Position numbers and translations under genes: made by a program. The notes below the pieces were generated by a model. That model had not been told where the DNA came from. It worked only from the letters and a program-made list of their open reading frames with translations, and made no database searches. Below are positions 15,141 to 21,729 of a DNA stretch of 28,521 nt, piece by piece. Source of the stretch: Chloroflexota bacterium (GTDB taxonomy: Bacteria > Chloroflexota > Anaerolineae > Anaerolineales > UBA4823). The stretch is from the NCBI GenBank assembly GCA_023395675.1, contig JAEWYL010000073.1, positions 1 through 28,521 of the forward strand, written 5' to 3'. Every line of letters starts with the position of its first letter. Position 1 is the first letter of the stretch.

Positions 15141-16211
15141 ATGGAAAAATTTATCCTAAAAAATCTCAATCTCCTGCGGGTGTTAATCGCCATCCTGATC
15201 GGGGTTACGATCAGTGTCTTCCTCATCCTGTTCATGAGCAATGAACCGGGTTTCTCTTTGGAAGCACTGCTGCTGGGGCCCTTCCTCACTCGAAGCCGGC
15301 TGGGCAACCTGGTGGAAACCGCCGCGCCGATCTTATTCTGCGGGCTGGCTGTCGCCATCCCCTTTCAGGCCGGCCTGTTCAACGTCGGCGCTGAAGGGGC
15401 CCTTTATCTGGGAGCCGTGGCGGGCACTGCGGTAGCGGTCTCCACCCGGCTTCCGGCGATTGTTCATATTCCGCTGGTACTGATCACCGCGGGGTTGACC
15501 GGCGCGCTGTGGGGCTTTATCCCGGGCTTCCTCAGGTCGAAGTGGCGTGTCTCCGAACTGGTGACGACCCTGATGCTGAATTACATCGCCCTGTATCTGG
15601 GCCTGTACCTGATCAATTACCACTTCCGGGATAAAGCCGCCGGCTTTCTCACTTCTTACCGGCTCCCGGAAACCTCCTGGTTGAACCAGTTTATACCGGG
15701 CACCAGGATCCACGCCGGGATTTTCCTCGCCCTGCTCTTTGCCGTGCTGGTCTACATTTTGCTTTACCGCACCAGGCTGGGGTACGAAATCCGGATGTGC
15801 GGTTCGAACATCCATTTTTCGAAATACGGCGGGATCAATATTAAAAAGGTCATCATCCTGTCTCAGGTGATCGGGGGAATGATCGCAGCCATCGGGGGAA
15901 TTTGCGAGATCATGGGGATTTACAGGCGCTTTAGCTGGCAAGACAGCCCCGGTTACGGCTGGGACGGCGTCGTGGTGGCCATTATTGCAAAGAATAACCC
16001 GCTGTTGATCATTCCGGCCTCCCTCTTTCTTGCCTATCTGCGCATCGGTGGTGGGTTGGTCAAGCTCCACTCAGACATTCCCACCGAGACGATCAGCATC
16101 ATTCAAGCCGTCATCATCCTGCTCATCACCGCCGACGCCTTTCTGAGCGGATGGAAGAACCGGATCACCATAAAAGAAGCGAAAGAGATCCCCAATGAAT
16201 CCCTTGCTTGA
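15141..16211 (+). CDS. BMP-type nucleoside ABC transporter, permease 1
   Basis: The 356-residue membrane protein belongs to the BPD_transp_2 permease family. It starts with a long hydrophobic helix (residues 13-32) and has about 8-10 further membrane segments. Family signatures are FCGLAVAIPFQAGLFNVGAEGALYLGA near residue 75 and SELVTTLMLNYIALYLG near 140, the latter typical of the longer NupP/YufP-type subunit. It forms half of the membrane channel that accepts nucleoside from the BMP lipoprotein. The ATG follows the ATPase stop by one base, with GAGAGGG upstream as ribosome-binding site. Its end overlaps the second permease gene by 17 bases. Confidence 0.92.
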   Translation: MEKFILKNLNLLRVLIAILIGVTISVFLILFMSNEPGFSLEALLLGPFLTRSRLGNLVETAAPILFCGLAVAIPFQAGLFNVGAEGALYLGAVAGTAVAVSTRLPAIVHIPLVLITAGLTGALWGFIPGFLRSKWRVSELVTTLMLNYIALYLGLYLINYHFRDKAAGFLTSYRLPETSWLNQFIPGTRIHAGIFLALLFAVLVYILLYRTRLGYEIRMCGSNIHFSKYGGINIKKVIILSQVIGGMIAAIGGICEIMGIYRRFSWQDSPGYGWDGVVVAIIAKNNPLLIIPASLFLAYLRIGGGLVKLHSDIPTETISIIQAVIILLITADAFLSGWKNRITIKEAKEIPNESLA

Positions 16212-17124
16212 AAGTATTCTATCGCCCCAGTTTGTCTTCGCGCTGATTCGCGTCACCACACCGCTGCTCTACCCGGCGATCGGGGTGGCGATTACGGCGC
16301 TTTCCGGATCGATCAACATCGGCCTGGAAGGCATCATGCTGGTCTCGGCTTTTACGGGGGTGATCATCAGCGGATACACCGGAAATCTGCTCCTGGCTCT
16401 GATCGGCGGGATTGCCGTGGGCGTCGGTTTAGGCGCGTTGTTGGGGTATTTTCACCTGAAACTGAAGACCGATATCATCATCGCGGCGATCGCCCTGAAC
16501 CTGTTCGCATCGGGCATCACCGTGCTGCTCCTGTATCTCTTTACGAACGACAAAGGCACCTCCAGCTCACTGACCAGTCTGGTTTTCCCCTCCATCGACC
16601 TGCCCATCATTAAAGATATTCCCATCCTGGGGGAAATCCTGAGCGGGCATAACGTCCTGAGTTATTTTTCACTGCTGTCCGTCTTCATCTTCTACTGGCT
16701 GATCAATAAAACTACCCTGGGCCTGCGCATCCGGGCGGTCGGGCAGAATCCCGACGCCGCCGCCTCGGTCGGGATCGATGTCAACCGCATCAAGCTGGTC
16801 TCGCTCCTGATCTCAGGCTTTTTCGGTTCGCTCGGCGGGCTTTATCTCTCCATGGGATACGTCTCATGGTTCTCCAGGGATATGACCGCCGGCAGAGGCT
16901 TTATCGCGGTCGCCGCTGCAGCGCTGGGAGGGAACCTTCCTCAGGGGACGTTTTTGGGAGCCATCTTCTTCGGATTAATCAACACCTTTGCGATCTACGT
17001 CGCCCCGCTGGGAATCCCATCGGAATTTCTATATGCTCTGCCCTATCTCGTCACGGTCGTCGCGCTGACGATTTATTCCATCCGGGTCAATCGGAGAAAC
17101 AGCATAGTTGGGAGCGAAGTCTAA
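16195..17124 (+). CDS. BMP-type nucleoside ABC transporter, permease 2
   Basis: The 309-residue protein is the shorter partner permease (NupQ/YufQ type). It has about 8-9 membrane segments and the family hallmark ALSGSINIGLEGIMLVSAF near residue 35, followed by LRIRAVGQNPDAAASVGIDVNRIK near 180, the cytoplasmic coupling loop, and GRGFIAVAAAALGGNLPQGTFLGA near 245. It heterodimerises with permease 1. The 17-base overlap with the preceding gene implies translational coupling and equal dosage. A 134-base gap containing two hairpins follows before the catabolic genes. Confidence 0.93.
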   Translation: MNPLLESILSPQFVFALIRVTTPLLYPAIGVAITALSGSINIGLEGIMLVSAFTGVIISGYTGNLLLALIGGIAVGVGLGALLGYFHLKLKTDIIIAAIALNLFASGITVLLLYLFTNDKGTSSSLTSLVFPSIDLPIIKDIPILGEILSGHNVLSYFSLLSVFIFYWLINKTTLGLRIRAVGQNPDAAASVGIDVNRIKLVSLLISGFFGSLGGLYLSMGYVSWFSRDMTAGRGFIAVAAAALGGNLPQGTFLGAIFFGLINTFAIYVAPLGIPSEFLYALPYLVTVVALTIYSIRVNRRNSIVGSEV

Positions 17125-17155
17125 CAGTACGGGAAATGCAGAAGACAGGTTTTTC

Positions 17156-17188
17156 GAGTGGTTGTCGAGCTGCGCCTCACAACCACTC
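17156..17188 (+). repeat. Intercistronic hairpin after permease 2
   Basis: GAGTGGTTGT (17156-17165) and ACAACCACTC (17179-17188) form a perfect 10-bp stem. Inside it, GAG and CTC can extend the helix past one bulged C. No T-run follows. It likely acts as a message-stabilising or processing element separating transport genes from catabolic genes. Confidence 0.75.
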
Positions 17189-17207
17189 AGGGAACGGAAC
17201 GAACCGG

Positions 17208-17228
17208 CTTTGCGGAGGTACCGCGAAG
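17208..17228 (+). repeat. Second intercistronic hairpin before the phosphorylase-like gene
   Basis: CTTTGCGG (17208-17215) and CCGCGAAG (17221-17228) pair over 8 bp with one G-U wobble around AGGTA. It ends 18 bases before the strong Shine-Dalgarno GGAGAGG (17247-17253) of the next gene, so it could protect the 5' end of a processed message. Confidence 0.6.
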
Positions 17229-17258
17229 ATCCTATATTGAAAAAACGGAGAGGAAAAA

Positions 17259-18146
17259 ATGAGCAAAGAGAACAATCAAGAACACGTCGTTGGCATTTTC
17301 GGCGGGCTGGCATTGTACGAGCCTGATTTCCTGGATGAATGGGAGCCCGTGGTGGTCGATACTCCCTACGGTAAGCCCCAATACCTTTATCAGGGTACCC
17401 TGGATGGGGTGAAAGTGGTTTATGCCAGGCGGTGGTTCCGAAATCAAGAGTTTCGCCCCCCGACAGCGCTGTACGAGATGCAGCGCGCGGTGGTCTATGC
17501 CTTCAAAAAGTTGGGGGTCAGCCAGATCATCATCCACGATGGAGCCGGCTCGATCAACCGGGCGTACGAGTTGGGCGATTTTCTCCTGGTGCAGGATTTC
17601 ATCGACTTTACCTCGAAGTTCAAGCAGAGCTATTACACCGAAATGGACAGCCTGTGCGTGAATATCCCCTTCAACACGCCTTTCTGCCCGGAGACGAATA
17701 GCGTGGCGCTCGAAGCCGCAAAGAAGCTGAATATCCGGCTGCTCGACTGCGTGATGGCGATTACCGAAGGGCCGCGGTTCGAGACACCGGCGGAAATCCG
17801 CTTTTTCGATCGGGCCGGCTGTGATGCCGTCTGCCAGGGGATCCTTCCGGAGATCGTGTTTGCGCGCGAGCTGGGGATGTGCTATACGGCGATCTTTTCA
17901 GTCTGCAACTACGCCTCCGGTGTAAAACGACCGGGAGATTGGACCATCGAAGAATGGAACCTGGTGGAGTACAGAATCATGCCCCAGGTCCAGGCTCTGA
18001 TCAAAGAGATCATCCGAAAGCTGCCGGCTGCCCGCTCCTGTAACTGCGAGAATTACCTGCAGGAGAACACCTTCAAAGTAGAGCTTTCGATTAAGAACGG
18101 GTTGATGAAGCAGGGTCTGGAAGAATGGCCTGAAGAGTCGAAGTAA
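17259..18146 (+). CDS. Nucleoside phosphorylase-fold protein (MTAP/PNP family) with altered phosphate site, possible nucleoside hydrolase
   Basis: The 295-residue protein aligns with human MTAP along most of its length: VVGIFGGLALYEPDF, DTPYGKP, a Gly-Ser turn at GAGSIN (95-100), QDFIDFTS, PFCPETN, and ITEGPRFETPAE (168-179). Compared by eye, residues known to hold phosphate in MTAP differ: Thr18 becomes L17, the RHGxxH motif becomes RRWFRNQEF with an insertion, Thr93 becomes D94 and Thr197 becomes G194. The base-site Asp220/Asp222 become N217/A219 (NYA), the pattern of 6-oxopurine enzymes. It thus looks able to bind inosine- or guanosine-like substrates but not phosphate in the usual way. 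The next gene is a deaminase, and the cluster also encodes a free-sugar kinase and mutarotase, which favours hydrolysis. An ordinary but divergent phosphorylase remains possible. The ribosome-binding site GGAGAGG lies 5 bases before the ATG. Confidence 0.85.
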   Translation: MSKENNQEHVVGIFGGLALYEPDFLDEWEPVVVDTPYGKPQYLYQGTLDGVKVVYARRWFRNQEFRPPTALYEMQRAVVYAFKKLGVSQIIIHDGAGSINRAYELGDFLLVQDFIDFTSKFKQSYYTEMDSLCVNIPFNTPFCPETNSVALEAAKKLNIRLLDCVMAITEGPRFETPAEIRFFDRAGCDAVCQGILPEIVFARELGMCYTAIFSVCNYASGVKRPGDWTIEEWNLVEYRIMPQVQALIKEIIRKLPAARSCNCENYLQENTFKVELSIKNGLMKQGLEEWPEESK

Positions 18147-18176
18147 GCCTCACCCATCGAGCGTGGAGGAAGCAAC

Positions 18177-19532
18177 ATGGCAATCGCCATCCAGAATGCC
18201 ACCATCGTCACAGTTGATGAGCGAAATCAGGTCATCCCGAACGGTTTGATCCTGATCGAAGCCAACGAAATCGCCTATATCGGGCCGAAAGACCGGGCGC
18301 TGCCGAAGAACACGGAGATCATCGATGCTCGGGGCATGGTTGCCATGCCGGGGCTGATCAACTGCCACACCCATGCGGCCATGACATACTTCCGCGGCAT
18401 CGCCGATGACCGGGTACTGATGGATGGTCTGGAGGGCATTGTCTGGCCTGCGGAACAGTCGCTGAAAGCGGAGCACGTCTACCATCATGGTTTGCTGGCC
18501 TGTCTCGAGATGATCCGCTCGGGGACCACCACCTTCGTCGACCAGTATTTCTTTCCCGAACAAACCTATCGGGCGGTTGAAGAGTCGGGTATCCGAGCTT
18601 TCCTGGCTCCCCCGCTCAAGGATTATATGGACGAAGAACTGGGGAAGAAACTCGTCGAGGAGAATCTCGGGGACTATCTGCGCTTCAATAACACGCTCGA
18701 TGGGCGAGTTCACTTTATGCTGGGCCCTCACGCCCCATACTCCTGCTCGCGCTGGCTGTTGTGCGAGTGCAAACGCCTGTCGGATCAATACGGCATGTTG
18801 ATGCACATCCATATCGCCGAGGTACCTGATGAGCTGGCCCAGCAGAAGACGGCGCGGGAAGGGATGACCTCCACCGAGTTCCTGGACGAGATCGGCTTTT
18901 TATGCGAGCGTGTCCTTGCAGCGCATTCCATCTGGTTGACCGCTGCCGATATCGAGACGTATAAAAAGCGGGGCGTGAGGGCAGTCTACAACCCAACCAG
19001 CAATATGAAGATCAGCGCGGGGATCTCGCCTGTGCCAAAGCTGATGGAGGCCGGGATCACGGTCGCCTTGGGCACCGATAGCGCATACAGCAACAACACC
19101 CTGGACATGTTCGAAGCGATGAAGACGGGGTCGCTGCTCCAGAAGGTCGCCACGGGCGATCCTACGGTCCTTCCCGCGGCTACCTGCGTACGCATGGCGA
19201 CCATCGAGGGCGCAAAAGCGCTCGGGATCGATGACCGGGTGGGCTCCATCGAGGCAGGAAAACTGGCCGATATCATCCTGGTCAACTTCTCAGCCCCACA
19301 CCTGCAGCCCTGGTATCCCAACTCCGCTGAAAACGTCCTTTCACATCTCATTTACTGCGCGAAAGGTGCGGACGTCGATACCGTGATCATCAACGGGAAG
19401 GTGCTCATGAAGGGTCGCAAGATGGTATCGCTGGACCAGGACACGATCATCGAGAACAGCCGGAAGGCAGCGAACGAGATCCTTCGAAACGCAGGGTTAA
19501 CCCAATTCCTGGTTGGTGAAGGACCGGGATAG
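18177..19532 (+). CDS. mtaD: Amidohydrolase, adenosine/5'-methylthioadenosine/SAH deaminase-like (MtaD)
   Basis: The 451-residue protein has the two-part architecture of TRZ/ATZ-type amidohydrolases: a beta-sandwich formed by both ends and a TIM barrel between. Metal ligands match MtaD of Thermotoga: H64 and H66 in NCHTHAAM, H212 in HIHIAEV with catalytic E215, H250 in AAHS and D301 in GTDSAYS. GPHAPYSC (183-190) is the substrate-side His segment. These enzymes hydrolyse the 6-amino group of adenosine, MTA, 5'-deoxyadenosine or SAH, giving the inosine analogue and ammonia. Placed directly after the phosphorylase-like gene (30 bases, GGAGGAAG ribosome-binding site), it likely supplies it with a 6-oxopurine nucleoside. 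Which 5' group it prefers cannot be read here; guanine or cytosine deaminase function is less likely. Confidence 0.88.
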   Translation: MAIAIQNATIVTVDERNQVIPNGLILIEANEIAYIGPKDRALPKNTEIIDARGMVAMPGLINCHTHAAMTYFRGIADDRVLMDGLEGIVWPAEQSLKAEHVYHHGLLACLEMIRSGTTTFVDQYFFPEQTYRAVEESGIRAFLAPPLKDYMDEELGKKLVEENLGDYLRFNNTLDGRVHFMLGPHAPYSCSRWLLCECKRLSDQYGMLMHIHIAEVPDELAQQKTAREGMTSTEFLDEIGFLCERVLAAHSIWLTAADIETYKKRGVRAVYNPTSNMKISAGISPVPKLMEAGITVALGTDSAYSNNTLDMFEAMKTGSLLQKVATGDPTVLPAATCVRMATIEGAKALGIDDRVGSIEAGKLADIILVNFSAPHLQPWYPNSAENVLSHLIYCAKGADVDTVIINGKVLMKGRKMVSLDQDTIIENSRKAANEILRNAGLTQFLVGEGPG

Positions 19533-19562
19533 CGGGACAGGTATGGCTCACAGGAAGGCAAC

Positions 19563-19614
19563 GCGCTTCTTATCCTGATCGATCGAAAGAAGCGCCTCGC
19601 CCATCCCCTTTTTT
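19563..19614 (+). terminator. Possible weak terminator or attenuator before fucU
   Basis: GCGCTTCTT (19563-19571) pairs perfectly with AAGAAGCGC (19587-19595), with an outer GGC/GCC extension across a small internal loop. A run of six T lies at 19609-19614, 13 bases beyond the stem, further than in classic intrinsic terminators. It may lower expression of fucU relative to the rest. Confidence 0.4.
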
Positions 19615-19681
19615 GGTTAGTGATTTCAAGCCAGTCAGGTTTGGAGATAGCATCGTCATCAATCCGTCGAAAGGTTATGCT

Positions 19682-20128
19682 ATGTTAAAGGGAATCTCTC
19701 CGCTTATCCAGCCCGAACTACTCAAAGTGATCGCCGAAATGGGGCATGGCGATGAAATCGTCATCGGCGACGCGAATTTTCCTGCTGCGGCGTTAGGAAA
19801 ACGGTGCCTCCGTTTAGACGGTCATAAAGTGCCGGAAGTGCTCGATGCGATCCTGCAATTGTTTCCCCTGGATACGTTCGTGGAAGCGCCGGTTACGTTG
19901 ATGTCCGTCGTGGGCGGGCCGGGTGCCGATACCCCACCGATCTGGGAAAAGATCCGGCAGGTAGTCGAGCAGCATGAGCCGGGCAAGAAAATCGGCTTTT
20001 TGGAACGCTTCGATTTTTATGAGAGGAGCCGGCAGGCTTTTGCCACGATCCAGACCGGTGAAACGGCTCTTTATGCCTGTGTAATTTTGAAAAAAGGTGT
20101 CCTCACCGAAACCGATACTAGTGCCTGA
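19682..20128 (+). CDS. fucU: FucU/RbsD-family sugar mutarotase
   Basis: The 148-residue protein starts MLKGISPLIQPELLKVIAEM, almost matching E. coli FucU, and continues GHGDEIVIGDANFPA with H22 and D30 at the active-site region. Near the end are FDFYERSRQAFATIQTGE and YACVILKKGV, also FucU hallmarks. I chose the ATG at 19682, which has GAAAGG (19669-19674) 7 bases upstream; a TTG at 19613 would add 23 atypical residues. FucU interconverts anomers of free L-fucose and also of ribose; RbsD is specific to ribose ring forms. In this island, with a ribokinase and no fucose genes, free ribose or a deoxyribose is the likelier substrate. The usual His of DAHFPA is Asn, a variation I believe also occurs in other family members. 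It is the last island gene. Confidence 0.9.
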   Translation: MLKGISPLIQPELLKVIAEMGHGDEIVIGDANFPAAALGKRCLRLDGHKVPEVLDAILQLFPLDTFVEAPVTLMSVVGGPGADTPPIWEKIRQVVEQHEPGKKIGFLERFDFYERSRQAFATIQTGETALYACVILKKGVLTETDTSA

Positions 20129-20196
20129 TCCAAATGCAGCCGGTGGTGGGCAGCTAGCCAGAACCGATCCGTAAAATGCTTAAATGATCGATAGGC

Positions 20197-20244
20197 TATT
20201 CCTGAAAAACCTTCACAGGTGAACAGATCTTTTTTTTAGGAATA
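20197..20244 (+). terminator. AT-rich hairpin with T8 tract after fucU
   Basis: TATTCCTGAAAAA (20197-20209) pairs with TTTTTTAGGAATA (20232-20244) over 13 positions with one G-U wobble. Within it a short ACCT/AGGT or TTCA/TGAA hairpin sits just before eight T residues (20230-20237). Either form could end transcription after fucU, but the small inner stem is weak. Confidence 0.45.
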
Positions 20245-20283
20245 TTCAGGTCAGGTTTTGAGTAACCGATAAAGCAGAGCGAG

Positions 20284-20331
20284 AAGGGAAAGGTCGCCTA
20301 TTCTCAGCGGAGAAAAAGCGATCTTTCCCTT
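20284..20331 (+). terminator. Strong hairpin abutting the holB -10 box
   Basis: AAGGGAAAGGTCGC (20284-20297) pairs with GCGATCTTTCCCTT (20318-20331) over 14 positions with one G-U wobble, and the loop itself holds a TTCTC/GAGAA stem with an AGCG tetraloop. The 3' flank TTTATAATT is AT-rich. It is the best candidate for the end of the island transcript, and it runs straight into the holB -10 at 20332. Confidence 0.55.
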
Positions 20332-20337
20332 TATAAT
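20332..20337 (+). promoter_or_regulatory. -10 box of holB
   Basis: A perfect TATAAT ends 6 bases before the holB ATG (20344), so the transcript would begin at or next to the start codon. No Shine-Dalgarno fits between them. The -35 position (GGAGAA, 20309-20314) lies in the hairpin and is poor. Confidence 0.6.
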
Positions 20338-20343
20338 TCACCC

Positions 20344-21345
20344 ATGAACTGGGACCTGATCGGCCACGAATGGGCTGTGGAATTGCTGCAGGAACACATC
20401 CGCCGCGGGCGCACCCGCCACGCCTACCTGCTGGCGGGGCCGCTGAGCGCGGGGCGGCGCACGCTGGCCCTGCGCTTCGCCCGGGCGATTAACTGCGAGC
20501 AGCCGCCGGCGCCCGGGGAGGTCTGCGGGAGCTGCCGCGCCTGCCGGGGCATCGAGCGCATGCAGCACCCCGACCTGTCGGTGGTGCAGGCCGAGCCCCC
20601 GGGCGGGACGCTGAAAGTGGAGCAGGTGCGCGAGCTGCAGCACTCGCTCTCGCTGGCGCCTTACGAGGCGCGCTACCGCATCGCCCTGCTGCTGAACTTC
20701 GAGCAGGCGCATCCCAGCGCGGCCAACGCCCTGCTGAAGACCCTGGAGGAGCCCCCGCCGCAGGTGATCCTGCTGCTGACCGCCGAAAGCCCGGAGAGCC
20801 TGCTGCCCACCATCGTCTCCCGCTGCGAGACGCTGCGGCTGCGCCCGTCCCCGCTGGAGGCGGTGGCCGGCGGGCTGGCGAAGCGCTGGGAGCTGGAGCC
20901 GGAGCAGGCGCGCCTGCTGGCGCATATCTCCGGCGGGCGGGCCGGCTACGCCCTGCGCCTGAGCCAGGAGCCCGAGCTGCTGGAGCGGCGCCGCGAGCGC
21001 CTGGACGAGCACTCCCGCCTGCTCGGGGCCAGCCGGGCCGAGCGCTTCGCCTATGTAGACCCCCTGTATAAGGACAAGGCGGCCCTGCGCGAGACGCTCA
21101 TCTTCTGGCTCTCGCTCTGGCGAGATGTGCTTATCCGCTCCGCCGGGGCGAGCTCGCCCCTGGCGAACCTGGACCGGGAGGCGGAGGTGGAGGCCCTGGC
21201 GGAGCGCGCCGGGTTCGAGGCCTCCCGGCGGGCGGTCGCCAGCCTGCAGCGCACCCTGGCCCTGCTGGACATCAACATCAACACCCGCCTGGCGTTCGAG
21301 GTGCTGCTGCTGGATCTGCCTGCGCTGCAGGGGTTTGCTCTCTGA
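20344..21345 (+). CDS. holB: DNA polymerase III delta prime subunit
   Basis: The 333-residue AAA+ clamp-loader subunit opens with MNWDLIGHEWAVELLQEHI. It has a zinc-module-like CGSCRAC near 61-67, QHPDLSVV, the conserved KVEQVRELQ and ALLLNFEQAHPSAANALLKTLEEPP stretch, and the arginine-finger SRCETL near 159. The P-loop is degenerate: GPLSAGRRTLA has Arg at the Lys position, so it likely does not hydrolyse ATP, in keeping with the stator role of delta prime. It sits in the clamp loader with DnaX and delta, opening the beta clamp at primer junctions. The C-terminal helical domain is present (FWLSLWRDVLIR). No tmk or partner gene is adjacent; the preceding genes belong to the low-GC island. Confidence 0.92.
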   Translation: MNWDLIGHEWAVELLQEHIRRGRTRHAYLLAGPLSAGRRTLALRFARAINCEQPPAPGEVCGSCRACRGIERMQHPDLSVVQAEPPGGTLKVEQVRELQHSLSLAPYEARYRIALLLNFEQAHPSAANALLKTLEEPPPQVILLLTAESPESLLPTIVSRCETLRLRPSPLEAVAGGLAKRWELEPEQARLLAHISGGRAGYALRLSQEPELLERRRERLDEHSRLLGASRAERFAYVDPLYKDKAALRETLIFWLSLWRDVLIRSAGASSPLANLDREAEVEALAERAGFEASRRAVASLQRTLALLDININTRLAFEVLLLDLPALQGFAL

Positions 21346-21729
21346 ACGCCGCCAGTCGGGGCACGGCGGTGCATTGAGCTGTCCAACCGACCCGCCTCCA
21401 GCCGTGCCCACCCCCCCCACACGCATCCGGTTTCCCGGCCGCGTAGTCCGGCGCCTGGGCCTGCGCCACTGCAGAGCCCACTCTGCTAACCACATTGCAA
21501 GCCCTTGCGGCGGATGTGGGGTAATCCTACCGGCGCGGGAAGGGCGAGATTATGCTATACTCCGGTCAGGCGCAATCCCCTCGCCCCCGGCAGGCCTCCA
21601 CATGATGGTTCCCAGCGTTACACCCCCCTCCACAGCTTCTCCGCCCCGATCCGGGCGGGAGTGCGGCGCCGTCTGTCCTCTGCAGGCGGCGTTGGAATTT
21701 AACCGCCGGGGAGAAAGGTCCGCATCCCT
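21346..21729 (+). other. Intergenic region between holB and the histidine kinase gene
   Basis: This 384-base stretch has no supported gene; short frames in it lack ribosome-binding sites and family features. It holds a hairpin CCACAT/ATGTGG (21490-21519) with an inner GCAA/TTGC stem, possibly the end of the holB message though no T-run follows, and the extended -10 at 21553-21561. The first part shows a long C run (21412-21419) and a GGGCACGGC/GCCGTGCCC complementarity (21357-21365 with 21403-21411). Confidence 0.6.
21553..21561 (+). promoter_or_regulatory. Extended -10 promoter upstream of the histidine kinase gene
   Basis: TGCTATACT is an extended -10 with five of six TATAAT matches. No -35 is recognisable 17 bases upstream (GCGCGG). 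If used, it would leave a leader of about 160 bases before the ATG at 21730, unlike the very short leaders of neighbouring housekeeping genes. Confidence 0.5.

Noticed and set aside
19798..19814. AAACGG/CCGTTT inverted repeat as a second operator for the LacI regulator
   Set aside because: It lies within the fucU coding region, lacks the central CpG dyad and differs from the 10329-10360 site outside the short arms.
10126..20343. CRISPR array, tRNA gene, integrase or insertion sequence at the island edges
   Set aside because: No regularly spaced repeats, cloverleaf sequence, transposase or recombinase frame, or flanking direct repeat was found on reading both boundaries.
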